Below are positions 29,361 to 37,933 of a DNA stretch of 64,000 nt, one piece after another. The notes below the pieces were generated by a model that was given only the letters and a program-made list of their open reading frames with translations, made no database searches and was not told where the DNA came from. Every line of letters begins with the position of its first letter. Position 1 is the stretch's first letter. The stretch is from positions 744,001-808,000 of the forward strand of contig NZ_JACHOQ010000001.1 in NCBI RefSeq assembly GCF_014199955.1. The letters run 5' to 3'. Origin of the DNA: Brevundimonas aurantiaca (lineage in GTDB: Bacteria > Pseudomonadota > Alphaproteobacteria > Caulobacterales > Caulobacteraceae). The position numbers were made by a program, and so were the translations under genes.

Positions 29361-30466
29361 CCCGGCGCCGCCTCCGCCCCATCCTCCATCATGGCCTTGA
29401 AGGCCGGGGTCATCCGCTCGACCAGGCCGCGCGGGGTGCGTTCGACGAACAGGGCGGCCAAGCCGACCGCTTCGGCGTACTCCGGCCCCTCGAACGGCCC
29501 CATGACCGTCAGGGCGCTGGCGTAGGCGTCGGCCTTCATGGCCGAGGCGTGCAGCACGGTGACCGAGGCCAGATTGTTGCTGACCGGCCGCCCCGTCGAT
29601 CCGTCGATCGTATGAGGATAGAGCCGCCCTTCATGGCGGAAGGCGCGGCGATAGTCGCCGCTGGTCGCCATGGCCAGGTCGAACAGGGCCGCCACCGTGC
29701 GGGGCGAGGCGTCGCCCTCCACCCGCTCGATCTCCACCCACCAGGGCTGGGCGTCAGGCTTGACCCCGCGCCCCTTCAGCTCTCCGCCGATCTCGACCAG
29801 GTGCGAGGTCGCGCCCAGGGCCGTCAGGGCGTCCGACACCCGGTCCACCGCATGGCCCTTGGCGATGCCGGACAGGTCCAGCTTCATTCCGCCCGGCTGC
29901 ATCAGGCCGCGCGCCTCGCGGTTCATCCGCAGCCGTCCCCAGCCGCTGACCTTCAGGGCCGCCTCGACCTCTTCGTCGCTGGGCAGGGGCAGAAGGGCGC
30001 CGCGCGGCCCCGGCGGGCCGAAGCCCCACAGGTCGACCAGGGCGCCCAGGGTCGGATCGACCGCCCCATTGGTCTCGTCGCCCAGGTCCATGGCCGCATC
30101 GACCAGGTCCCAGAACGGCTGGGACACCGCCCACATGCCGGGCGGGGCGGCGTTGAACCGGCTGATCTCGCTGGACGGCTCCCACGGGCTGAACAGGGCC
30201 ACGACCGTCGCCAGCTCCCGCTCGATCGCCTCGCGCAGGGCCGCCTCGGTCAGGCCGCGCGGCCCGATGGCGCGCACGCTCCAGGTCGTGCCCATGGTCC
30301 GGCCGTCCAGCGCCTGGATATGATCGCCGGGCGGTCGGGGCGGCGGCCCCTCGACCGGCGGGATCAGGACGCGGTTGTCGACCCGGTCCGCAAGCGGAAC
30401 CGGGTCTCCCAGGGTGAGGACGGGCGGGGCGGCGCGCGAACCGCGCGAAAAGGGCGTGTCGGACAT
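29357..30466 (-). CDS. apbE: FAD:protein FMN transferase ApbE, no visible signal peptide
   Basis: A 369-residue ApbE protein that attaches FMN from FAD to a Ser/Thr of target proteins. Family blocks are GRTMGTTWSVRA near residue 55, the GGMKLDLSGIAKGHAVDRVSDAL stretch, YPHTIDGSTGRPVSNNLASVTVLH and the Mg-binding AMKADAYASAL. Unlike typical ApbE it starts with about 50 polar, proline-rich residues and no Sec or lipoprotein signal, and the upstream in-frame sequence adds none. Its expected target, the DUF2271 protein at 31289-31801, does have a signal. It overlaps the reductase gene by 4 bases and follows the DUF4198 gene by 10. Confidence 0.93.
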   Translation of the reverse strand: MSDTPFSRGSRAAPPVLTLGDPVPLADRVDNRVLIPPVEGPPPRPPGDHIQALDGRTMGTTWSVRAIGPRGLTEAALREAIERELATVVALFSPWEPSSEISRFNAAPPGMWAVSQPFWDLVDAAMDLGDETNGAVDPTLGALVDLWGFGPPGPRGALLPLPSDEEVEAALKVSGWGRLRMNREARGLMQPGGMKLDLSGIAKGHAVDRVSDALTALGATSHLVEIGGELKGRGVKPDAQPWWVEIERVEGDASPRTVAALFDLAMATSGDYRRAFRHEGRLYPHTIDGSTGRPVSNNLASVTVLHASAMKADAYASALTVMGPFEGPEYAEAVGLAALFVERTPRGLVERMTPAFKAMMEDGAEAAPG

Positions 30467-30476
30467 GCCCAGCGGC

Positions 30477-31277
30477 TTAGGGCAGGACTTCCATCACCGC
30501 CACATAGTTGGCGTTCGATCCCAGGGTTTCGCCCTGGGCCGGGGTGCGGACCGAGGCGTTCAGCCAATACATGCCGGCCTCGGGCCAGGTGACGGTGAAG
30601 ACGCCGTCGGCGCCGGTCTTGACCGTCATCTCCTCGGGATTGTCGCGATAGCGCAGGCCGCCGCGCGCGACGGTCACGTCCAGATCGGCGGCGGGCTGGC
30701 CGTCCTTCAGCAGTTTGAAGCTGGCGGCCTCGCCGGCGACCAGATCGTTCGGATGGGTCACGGGGACCAGCTCCAGTCCCTCGCCCGTGGTCTTGAACAC
30801 GGTGTCGGTCGGATTGTTCAGGGTGACGAAGGTTTCGATCCGGCTGGCGGTGCGGGTGGCCTGCACCTCGGTCGCGCCTTCGGGCAGGGCCGCCGGATAT
30901 TCCGCCGCCGTCCCGCGCCAGCGCTTCTGCTCGCCGTTCAGGGTGTAGCTGGCCATGATCCCGCTCATGACGTTGGCGACCTTATAGGTGCCGTTCTGCG
31001 TCAGATGGACGTCGAAGGTGGTGCGGTACTGGGCCTGCATCAGATGTTCGGGCTGGACGGTCGAGCCGTCGGGCGCCGTCACCACCAGGCCGGTCATCCG
31101 CATGGCCGCGTGGTCGGGGATGAAGACCCCGTTGGACATGCCCGCATCGAAACCGACCCAGGCGTCGGCGCCCGACAGGCTGGTCGAGGTCGGCGCCATC
31201 CAGGCGCGGTGAGCCTGGGCGGCCATGGGCGCAGCCAGGGCGGCGGCGAAGGCCAGAAGCGCGACGGTCTTTTTCAT
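30477..31277 (-). CDS. DUF4198 periplasmic protein
   Basis: A 266-residue secreted protein with signal peptide KTVALLAFAAALAAPMAAQAHRAWMAP, so the mature form begins with a histidine. The body matches DUF4198: AWVGFDAGMSNGVFIPDHAAMRM and a C-terminal immunoglobulin-like part (DLDVTVARGGLRYRDNPEEMTVKTGADGVFTVTWPEAGMYWLNAS). DUF4198 proteins are found with metal uptake systems and are thought to bind metal or a complex in the periplasm. It is the middle gene of the PepSY-DUF2271-DUF4198-ApbE-reductase run, 11 bases after DUF2271. Confidence 0.88.
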   Translation of the reverse strand: MKKTVALLAFAAALAAPMAAQAHRAWMAPTSTSLSGADAWVGFDAGMSNGVFIPDHAAMRMTGLVVTAPDGSTVQPEHLMQAQYRTTFDVHLTQNGTYKVANVMSGIMASYTLNGEQKRWRGTAAEYPAALPEGATEVQATRTASRIETFVTLNNPTDTVFKTTGEGLELVPVTHPNDLVAGEAASFKLLKDGQPAADLDVTVARGGLRYRDNPEEMTVKTGADGVFTVTWPEAGMYWLNASVRTPAQGETLGSNANYVAVMEVLP

Positions 31278-31288
31278 GGGTCTGTTCC

Positions 31289-31801
31289 TCAGCGTGAGAC
31301 GGTGACGCGCACGGCGCCCAGTTCGGTGGAGCCGGAGGCGTCGGCGGTATTGGCGCCGCCCCAGCGGAAGGGCACGCGCACCACCTCGCGCCCGCCCAGT
31401 TCGCGCGCCGCCTCGACCACCAGATTGTACTGGCCGGGCTGAAGGCCGCGCAGGCGGGCGGCGGGGACGTTGACGGTCTGGCGGCCCGGCGCGCGGGTGG
31501 CGCCCGAAATCCCGTCGGCGGGCAGGCTCATGGCCCGGCCGCCCTTGCGCCACCAGGTCCGCAGGTCCTTCAGCCAGTCCTTGCCGTCGCCCTCATTGTT
31601 GCGGGTCTGCTGGTACCAGACCGCCAGGGTCTGAACCGCCGTCTGATCCGGCTTCTCGATCCAGACCGCCACATAGGGCCGGTGATAGGAGGCGGTGTTC
31701 AGCCGCGGCACTTCGACCGTGACCGACAGATCCGCCGCCAGGGCCGGGGCGGCGGCCAGGGTCAGGCCGGCGGTGGTGACGACGATGGGGAGAAGACGCA
31801 T
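31289..31801 (-). CDS. DUF2271 periplasmic protein with flavinylation-type motif
   Basis: A 170-residue secreted protein with signal peptide LPIVVTTAGLTLAAAPALAADL. The mature part is DUF2271: YVAVWIEKPDQTAVQTLAVWYQQTRNNEGDGKDWLKDLRTWWRKG. It carries D96-G-I-S-G-A-T102, which fits the ApbE target pattern DxxSGA(S/T), making T102 the candidate for a covalent FMN. The adjacent PepSY membrane protein and ApbE gene support an extracytoplasmic flavin carrier. Spacing to PepSY and DUF4198 is 11 bases each, so they are probably one operon. Covalent FMN is inferred. Confidence 0.88.
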   Translation of the reverse strand: MRLLPIVVTTAGLTLAAAPALAADLSVTVEVPRLNTASYHRPYVAVWIEKPDQTAVQTLAVWYQQTRNNEGDGKDWLKDLRTWWRKGGRAMSLPADGISGATRAPGRQTVNVPAARLRGLQPGQYNLVVEAARELGGREVVRVPFRWGGANTADASGSTELGAVRVTVSR

Positions 31802-31812
31802 CCGTTACACTC

Positions 31813-32493
31813 TCAATGGATGAAGATCAGGGCGATGACGACGGGGATCAGCAGGCCCAGCGCCGCCAGGGGCCAGGTGGAGGGACGGCCGCGCGCATGC
31901 AGCCACATCAGCCCCAGCCCCGTCACCGCAAAGATGACGCAGGCGACGGCGAAGACGTCGATGAACCAGAACCAGACCGTCCCCGCATTCCGCCCCTTAT
32001 GCAGGTCGTTCAGATAGGCGATCCAGCCGCGCGTGGTCTTTTCATGGACCGCCTCGCCCGTCGCCCGGTCGATGGTCAGCCAGCCGTCGCCGCCGGGAAT
32101 CGGCAGGGCGACGTAGATCTCCTCGGGCGTCGTCTCGGTCGGCCGCCCGGCGATCTGAACCTTCAGGGCCTCGGCCGACCAGCGGGCGACGGCGTCGGGA
32201 ACCGGTTCGGTCGTCTCCTGCGGATAGGCCGAAAGCCGTTGCAGCAGGGGCGCCGGCAGGGTGGCGGTCTGTTCGACCGTCACCGGCTCGGCCGGAATGG
32301 AGGCCGCATGGTTCAGGGTGATGCCCGTGACCGCGAACAGGATCATGCCGACCAGGCTGACGGCCGCCGAAATCCAGTGCCAGGAATGCAGCTGCTTCAG
32401 CCAGAAGGACCGCGCGCCGTTCAGCGCCGCCTTCGGCTTTTTCGCACCCCTTGAGGTCGGCTCGATCTGATTTTGAGCGGCGAGTTCAGTCAC
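31813..32493 (-). CDS. PepSY-associated transmembrane protein
   Basis: A 226-residue membrane protein. The opening FWLKQLHSWHWISAAVSLVGMILFAVTGITLNHA contains histidines typical of PepSY-TM proteins, which may bind heme. A periplasmic loop follows (PPEIYVALPIPGGDGWLTIDRATGEAVHEKT-like PepSY segment), then LNDLHKGRNAGTVWFWFIDVFAVACVIFAVTGLGLMWLHA and a last helix. Members pass electrons across the inner membrane, often for ferric-siderophore reduction. It is the likely bridge between the diflavin reductase and the DUF2271 flavin carrier. Confidence 0.87.
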   Translation of the reverse strand: MTELAAQNQIEPTSRGAKKPKAALNGARSFWLKQLHSWHWISAAVSLVGMILFAVTGITLNHAASIPAEPVTVEQTATLPAPLLQRLSAYPQETTEPVPDAVARWSAEALKVQIAGRPTETTPEEIYVALPIPGGDGWLTIDRATGEAVHEKTTRGWIAYLNDLHKGRNAGTVWFWFIDVFAVACVIFAVTGLGLMWLHARGRPSTWPLAALGLLIPVVIALIFIH

Positions 32494-32511
32494 GGAACGG
32501 CTGTGCCACTG

Positions 32512-32534
32512 TTGCGAACCATTTTCAATAGCAA
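32512..32534 (-). promoter_or_regulatory. Candidate iron-regulatory site upstream of the PepSY gene
   Basis: A 23-base imperfect palindrome with ends TTGC and GCAA around an AT-rich core lies 19-41 bases upstream of the PepSY start. It shares the TTGCGA half site with the palindromes before the siderophore receptor at 37868-37932. Fur-like regulation is suggested only by this similarity and by gene content. Confidence 0.3.
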
Positions 32535-32565
32535 GCGATGCGGCGAATTTGTCGCGCAGAGATCG

Positions 32566-34632
32566 TCAGTAGCTGAACCTGACCCCGGCCCGCACCGTGC
32601 GCGGGGGGCCGTAGCCCGCGACGTCGGACCCGGTCATAGACACCTCCACATCCGCGTCGAAAGCATTGTCGACGGCGGCCCAGATCATCACCCCGTCCCC
32701 GGCCGACCATTCCGCGCGGGCGTCCAGGGCGACGGCGGGGTCCAGGGTGCGGCTGTTCAGATCATCGTCGAACCGGGCCGATTCGTAGCGCGCGGCCAGA
32801 CCCAGGCTCAGCCGATCCGTCGCCCGCCAGTCGACCCCCGCCGTCGCGCTCCATTCCGGCGCCTGGGCCGGACGCAGGCCCGTCAGCTGGGGCGCCGCCG
32901 CGCCGCCGTCCACCTCGGCGTCGGTCCAGGACAGGGCGGCGTTCAGCGCCAGGGCCTCGCTCGCCCGGACCGAACCGTTCAGCTCCAGGCCCCAGGCTTT
33001 GATCGTGCCGGCGTTCTGGCGTTGGCGCAGCACGCCGCCCGCCGGCACGAAACCCGCGCGCGGGAAGGTCGCCGGTCCCTCGCCGATCGTCACATTGACG
33101 ATGGCGTCCTCGATCTCGTTCCAGAAGACGGTCGCCCCCCAGGCGACGCCGCTCCGGTCGAAGGCCAGGCCCGTCTCGATCCCGCGCAGGGTCTCGGGCT
33201 CCAGCCCCGCATTGGCCTCGGTGATGTCGTTGCCGACCCGGAAAGGCCGGTGCAGTTCGTTCAGGGTCGCGGGCCGAAAGCCGGAATAGGCCGCCGCCCG
33301 CCAAGCGTAACCCTCGCCCAGCCAGGCGGCCAGATCGCGCCGCGCCGCCAGTCGCGCGCTGACCACCTCGCCCGACCGGTCCTCGTCGGTCTCGTCCAGG
33401 ATCGGCGCCCCGGTCGCCAGCGTGTATTCGTAGCGGAAGCCCGCCTCGTTCTTCCACCGGTCGTAGCGGAGACCGCCCGCGACCAGCCAAGCCCCGCCGG
33501 TCCACGACCCGTCCACATAGGCCCCGGCCACCGAGGTCTCGCCGCCCGCGCGCCGTCCCCGCGCGAAGCCCGCGCCGGTGGGATTGCTGAAGAACTCATT
33601 GGTCGCGCCCTCGTTGAAGCGGGCGTCGGCGCCGACCTCCCACTCCAGCCGGCCGCCCGCGATCTCGGCCACGCGACGGCGTAGGGCGGCGTTCAGCCCC
33701 CAGCCGGTCGCCGGGGTCTTGTACTGATCATTGGCCGGGGTCGTCGTCGACCGGTCCGCCGCCACCGAGGCCGAGCTGTTGGCGAAGTCGCTCTCGATCC
33801 GCCAGGCCTGCAGCCGCCAGCCGTAGCCGTCGACGGTAGGCGCCTTGGCGGCCGTGGCGCTGAGGCTGTGGCCGCTGGCGTTTGACCGGGCGTTCAGCAG
33901 ACCGGAGCCCCGATCCTCCTCCCAGGTCGCCGCGCGCAGAGACAGGTTCGCCCCTTGCAGATTCACCCCGTCCAGCGGCGCATCGACCCGCAGGGCGGCG
34001 CTGCGGCTGTCCAGGTCCAGCGGCTGATCCGCCGCACCGGCCGCCGCACCGCGCACGGGCGTATAGCCGTCGCTGGTCTCGTACAGGCCCGACAGGGTCA
34101 CGCCGACCGGACCCAGCATGGTCGATCCCGAGCCCGCCGCCCGCGCCCCGCCGCGCTCGGCCACCGACAGGTCCAGCACCCCGCCGCCGGCCCGCTCCGT
34201 CAGGCCGATGGTCCCGGTCAGGGCCCCGGCGCCGTAGGGCCCCGCGCCCGCGCCGCGCACGACGTCCACCCGCTCCAGCGATTCCGGCGCGACCTGGGAC
34301 CAGATCACCCAGCCGCCGAACGGATCGTTCAGCGGGACTCCGTCCAGCGTCACCAAGGTCCGCCCCGCGCCGGACGGGGCGATGGCCCTGAGCGAAATCC
34401 CCTGGGTCGTCGGATTGGCGGCCAGGCTGGAGGTGCGGCGGAACAGGGACACGGCGGGCACGGTCCGCAGGGCCTCGTCCAGCCGGACGGACCGCTCCAG
34501 CACGGTTTGATCCAGCCGAACCACCGAAAAGGCGGCGTCGGCGGCGGCGGGCGGCAGACGGGCCGCCGTCACCGTGATTTCAGACAATTGGGCGGGCGGA
34601 GCGGGGGGCGCGTCTTGGAACATCCCGGTCAC
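32566..34632 (-). CDS. TonB-dependent receptor, no visible signal peptide
   Basis: A 688-residue outer-membrane receptor. The TonB-box region SEITVTAARLP is near residues 17-27. The plug follows with LRTVPAVSLFRRTSS, GRTLVTLDGVPLNDPFGGWV and LERVDVVRGAGAGPYGAGALTGTIGL. The beta-barrel ends in VRAGVRFSY with the terminal aromatic. The best start (GTG at 34632 or ATG at 34623) leaves no hydrophobic signal, and a stop codon cuts the frame about 13 codons upstream. Either the true start or an upstream frameshift has been lost, or the gene is damaged. It lies between piuC and the PepSY gene on the same strand. Confidence 0.85.
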   Translation of the reverse strand: MTGMFQDAPPAPPAQLSEITVTAARLPPAAADAAFSVVRLDQTVLERSVRLDEALRTVPAVSLFRRTSSLAANPTTQGISLRAIAPSGAGRTLVTLDGVPLNDPFGGWVIWSQVAPESLERVDVVRGAGAGPYGAGALTGTIGLTERAGGGVLDLSVAERGGARAAGSGSTMLGPVGVTLSGLYETSDGYTPVRGAAAGAADQPLDLDSRSAALRVDAPLDGVNLQGANLSLRAATWEEDRGSGLLNARSNASGHSLSATAAKAPTVDGYGWRLQAWRIESDFANSSASVAADRSTTTPANDQYKTPATGWGLNAALRRRVAEIAGGRLEWEVGADARFNEGATNEFFSNPTGAGFARGRRAGGETSVAGAYVDGSWTGGAWLVAGGLRYDRWKNEAGFRYEYTLATGAPILDETDEDRSGEVVSARLAARRDLAAWLGEGYAWRAAAYSGFRPATLNELHRPFRVGNDITEANAGLEPETLRGIETGLAFDRSGVAWGATVFWNEIEDAIVNVTIGEGPATFPRAGFVPAGGVLRQRQNAGTIKAWGLELNGSVRASEALALNAALSWTDAEVDGGAAAPQLTGLRPAQAPEWSATAGVDWRATDRLSLGLAARYESARFDDDLNSRTLDPAVALDARAEWSAGDGVMIWAAVDNAFDADVEVSMTGSDVAGYGPPRTVRAGVRFSY

Positions 34633-34717
34633 AATAGACCAGCCCCGCCTTGGTTCAGCCCTGCGACCTTATAAAGCGGACTGCGACCCTGGGGTCACAG
34701 ACGGGGCGGTCGGGACG

Positions 34718-35404
34718 TCACACCTCGGACCAGCGCCGCAGCAGATTGTGATAGACGCCGGTCAGTTCGATCACCGCCTGATCCTTCGGCCCCTTCTCCA
34801 GGGCCACGCGCTGGGTCGCCACGTCCAGGCGGAACAGCATCTCGCGGTCGCCGTCGTCCCGGATCAGGCTCTGCATCCACATGAAGGACGAGACCCGCGC
34901 CCCGCGCGTCACCGGCATGACCTTGTGCAGGCTCTTGGACGGATAAAGCACCAGATCCCCGGCCGGCAGCTTGACCGACTGCGGCCCGTACATCTCCTCG
35001 ATGATCAGTTCGCCGCCGTCATAGTCTTCAGGTTCGGACAGGAACAGGGTCGCCGACAGGTCGCTCCGTATACGGATTGACCCGCCGCCGCGCTGCTGGC
35101 GGATGGCGTTGTCCACGTGCAGGCCGAACTCGCCCCCGCCCTCATAGCGGTTGAAAAGCGGCGGAAAGATCGTGTGCGGCAGGGCGGCGGCGACGAACAT
35201 CGGATTGGCGTTCAGGGCCTGGACGATCAGGGCCGAGACCTCCTTGGCGACGTCGGAGTCTTCCGGCAGCTGCTGGTTCCGCTTGGCCGTCGCCGACTGG
35301 TGGCCGGAGGTCATGTTTCCGTCGGCCCACGGTCCGGCGTCCAGCCGCTCGCGCAGCGCCTTCACTTCGGCCTTGGAGAAGACTTCGGGGATTTGCAGCA
35401 GCAC
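34718..35404 (-). CDS. piuC: PiuC/YbiX-type Fe(II)/2-oxoglutarate hydroxylase
   Basis: A 228-residue PKHD-type hydroxylase. The prolyl-4-hydroxylase core has the iron ligands H and D in FGLHVDNAI, a distal histidine in [17 protein letters not shown] and the arginine that binds 2-oxoglutarate. The N-terminus is [28 protein letters not shown] and the tail is NLLRRWSEV, both standard. PiuC genes accompany ferric-siderophore receptors and are iron-starvation induced; the substrate is not certain. It sits 74 bases after the receptor gene at 35479-37842. Confidence 0.94.
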   Translation of the reverse strand: MLLQIPEVFSKAEVKALRERLDAGPWADGNMTSGHQSATAKRNQQLPEDSDVAKEVSALIVQALNANPMFVAAALPHTIFPPLFNRYEGGGEFGLHVDNAIRQQRGGGSIRIRSDLSATLFLSEPEDYDGGELIIEEMYGPQSVKLPAGDLVLYPSKSLHKVMPVTRGARVSSFMWMQSLIRDDGDREMLFRLDVATQRVALEKGPKDQAVIELTGVYHNLLRRWSEV

Positions 35405-35478
35405 GTCGCTCTCGCTGAAAAGAAAGGCGGCCCCGCCGGAGGACGGAGCCGCCAGTTATAGGCCGGGGATAGAGGCCT

Positions 35479-37842
35479 TTAGAAGCGCAGGTTCAAGGCC
35501 AGGATGGCCTGACGCGCCGGAGCGGGGTCGGCATGGTGAACCCCGTTGGTCCGCATGATGTATTCCTCGTCCGTGGCGTTCTTGACGTTCAGCTGCAGGC
35601 TGGCGCGGTCCGAAAGGTCATAGGTGGCGAAGGCGTCAACGCGGGTCCATTCGGGCGCATAGACGCGGTTGTTCCCGCCGCCGGCCCCGCCCTGGTTTCC
35701 GCCCCAGGACTTGGAGGTGTAATAGACGCCGCCGCCTATCGTCAGTTTGGGCAGCAGGCGATAGGTGGTGAACAGGCTCGCGCTGTTCTTGGGCGTATTG
35801 GCTAGGGGCAGGCCTTGCAGCGGATTGACGCTTGCGACCGGCGGCGTGCCCGACACGACCACGGCCGCCTTGGTCAGCTCGGAGTCCATGTAGGTATAGC
35901 CGCCGAACACGGTCCACTTCGGCGTGATGCTGCCTGACACGCCCAGTTCGAAGCCGGTGACCTCGACCTCGCCTTCCTGACGGAAGATGTTCGGCTCGAC
36001 CAGGATCAGGGCGTTCTTGCGGGTCAGATGGAAGGCGGCCGCCGACAGGGCGAGACGGTCGTTCAAGACATTTGCCTTGGCGCCGATCTCGAAGCTCTCG
36101 GTGTCTTCCGGATCCAGAACGGTGTTGGCGACGCCATCGACCGTGCCCGTGCCGCCCGAGGCGTTCTGGTCGCCCGCCGAAATGGTCGGCGGCGTCGAGG
36201 AGGTGGACCAGGACGCATAGACGCTGCTGTTCTGCGTCGGCTTGAACACCAGACCAACCTGATAGTTAGTGAACTCCCAGGTCCGCTCGGGCACGACCGT
36301 ATAGCCTGCCGTGGTCCAGACGCCGGCCGTCTGGCTCGACGTCGCATTCAGGCCGCGCACCGAATACTGATCCCACCGCACGCCCAGGTTCAGGATCAGC
36401 CGCTCGGTCAGGGTGATGCTGTCGTTGGCGTAAAGGCCGATGGTCTCGGTGGTGTTGGAGCTGGTCGGGCCACGGTTGATCACGCCGGTCCAGGCGTCGT
36501 CCGGCGTGGGATCATAGACGCGGGTGCAGTCGTCGGCGCCCAGGGCGCTGGCCGCCGTCGGCCTCGATCCGGAGACTGTGGTCAGACCCGTCGGGCAGGC
36601 GGCGCCGGAGGTGGTGTAGGTCGAATAGGCCGCATTGCGGTTCCGCTCGCGCGTCAGCTCCAGACCCACGTCATAGCTGTGTTTGAACGCCCCCGTCTCG
36701 AACCGGCCGTACAGGTCGGTGACATTGGCCAGGGTGGTGACGGGGTTCCAGCGGGTCTTGGTCCCCCGCTTCATCCAATAGGTCCCGTCGGCCGCGCGGC
36801 CGACATAGCCGCCGTCGCCGGGGTTGGTGACGATGTAGTCGTTCAGCGTCTCCGCATAGCGGCTGACGTTGCGGATCGTCAGAAGGTCGCTGAAGCGGTG
36901 CTCGGCCTTGAAGGTGAAGCTGTCGACCTCATTGGTCAGATAGTCGCGCGCCTTCAGCCCGTAGAAGCTGCCATAGGGGACGTCCAGCACGCCGCTGTCG
37001 GTCGTGCGCGACTGGATCTTGGTGAACAGCGGAATGCCGTAGTCCGGCGTCTGATCGCCGGTCAGATGATAGTAGCTGAAGACCATGGACGAGCCGGTTC
37101 CCAGGCCCGCGCCCAGGCTGACGCCCAGGCCCCATTTGTCGTAATCGACGCTGTCGCGGCCGGGCACGTCGCCCTGGGCGCCCATCAGATTGATCCGCAG
37201 GGCGGCGGTTTCACCCAGCGGCATATTGGCGTCGATCGTGCCGCGGACATAGCCGTCCGTCCCGACGCCGGCGCTGAAGTTGTTGAAGGCGTTCAGTTTA
37301 GGCGATTTGGAGCTCAGATTGACGCTGCCCCCGCCCGAGCCCCGGCCGGAATAGACGGCGTCCGGCCCCTTGATCACCTCGACCTGTTCCAGGTTGAACA
37401 CTTCGCGCTGCTGGCCCCCCGTATCCCGCAGACCGTCGACGAAGATGTTGTTGCCGGACGACTGGCCGCGGATGAAGGGACGGTCCGCCAGGGGCTGACC
37501 GCCCTCGCCGGCGCCGAAGGTGATGCCGGGCGAATTCTGCAACAGGTCCTGCAGCGACGAGGCCGCCGTCTGTTCGATGATCGCCTGGGGAATGACGGTC
37601 ACGGCGCGGGGCGTATCGACCAGGGGAGCGACGAATTCGGGACTGACCGGCGCAGGCTTCTTCAGCTGGCCGTTGACGTCGATCGTGCCCAGGTTGGCGG
37701 GCTGTTGCTGGGGATCGGCGGTGACGACCACGCCGTCTTCGGCGGTCGCGTCAGCGGCGATGGCGGGGGCGGCGACCAGCATGCCGGCGGCGCTGGAGGC
37801 GAAGAGAAGCGCGCGAAGGGAGGCGGCGCGAGAGTCGGACAT
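35479..37842 (-). CDS. TonB-dependent siderophore receptor
   Basis: A 787-residue receptor with a signal peptide (LRALLFASSAAGMLVAAPAIAAD) when started at the ATG at 37842. The plug has VDTPRAVTVIPQAIIEQTAASSLQDLLQNSPGITFGAGEGG, DRPFIRGQSSGNNIFVDGLRDTG and VEVIKGPDAVYSGRGSGGGSVNL, as in catecholate-siderophore receptors of the Fiu/FhuE kind. The barrel ends in ARQAILALNLRF. piuC follows, which strengthens the ferric-siderophore role. Two palindromes just upstream may be iron-regulator sites. The particular siderophore is unknown. Confidence 0.94.
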   Translation of the reverse strand: MSDSRAASLRALLFASSAAGMLVAAPAIAADATAEDGVVVTADPQQQPANLGTIDVNGQLKKPAPVSPEFVAPLVDTPRAVTVIPQAIIEQTAASSLQDLLQNSPGITFGAGEGGQPLADRPFIRGQSSGNNIFVDGLRDTGGQQREVFNLEQVEVIKGPDAVYSGRGSGGGSVNLSSKSPKLNAFNNFSAGVGTDGYVRGTIDANMPLGETAALRINLMGAQGDVPGRDSVDYDKWGLGVSLGAGLGTGSSMVFSYYHLTGDQTPDYGIPLFTKIQSRTTDSGVLDVPYGSFYGLKARDYLTNEVDSFTFKAEHRFSDLLTIRNVSRYAETLNDYIVTNPGDGGYVGRAADGTYWMKRGTKTRWNPVTTLANVTDLYGRFETGAFKHSYDVGLELTRERNRNAAYSTYTTSGAACPTGLTTVSGSRPTAASALGADDCTRVYDPTPDDAWTGVINRGPTSSNTTETIGLYANDSITLTERLILNLGVRWDQYSVRGLNATSSQTAGVWTTAGYTVVPERTWEFTNYQVGLVFKPTQNSSVYASWSTSSTPPTISAGDQNASGGTGTVDGVANTVLDPEDTESFEIGAKANVLNDRLALSAAAFHLTRKNALILVEPNIFRQEGEVEVTGFELGVSGSITPKWTVFGGYTYMDSELTKAAVVVSGTPPVASVNPLQGLPLANTPKNSASLFTTYRLLPKLTIGGGVYYTSKSWGGNQGGAGGGNNRVYAPEWTRVDAFATYDLSDRASLQLNVKNATDEEYIMRTNGVHHADPAPARQAILALNLRF

Positions 37843-37867
37843 GTTTTGGCGACCTTTTGGTCTGATT

Positions 37868-37932
37868 TTGCGATGCGGTCGCAATAACCAGCTTCATCGG
37901 GTCGCACAAGAGCGATTGCGAGCGGGTCGCAA
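37868..37932 (-). promoter_or_regulatory. Two TTGCGA-N5-TCGCAA palindromes before the siderophore receptor
   Basis: Identical half sites occur at 37868-37884 (spacer TGCGG) and 37916-37932 (spacer GCGGG), with a further half site GGGTCGCA near 37899-37906. They fill the 91-base gap between the Anbu stop and the receptor start. The half-site spacing fits a Fur-like TTGCGA-ATNAT-TCGCAA box but the cores are GC-rich. Regulation by Fur or another iron regulator is inferred. Confidence 0.5.
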
Positions 37933-37933
37933 C

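Noticed and set aside
36028-37887. Open frame of 619 codons antisense to the siderophore receptor
   Set aside because: The receptor on the other strand has full plug and barrel motifs; the antisense frame has no recognisable domain.
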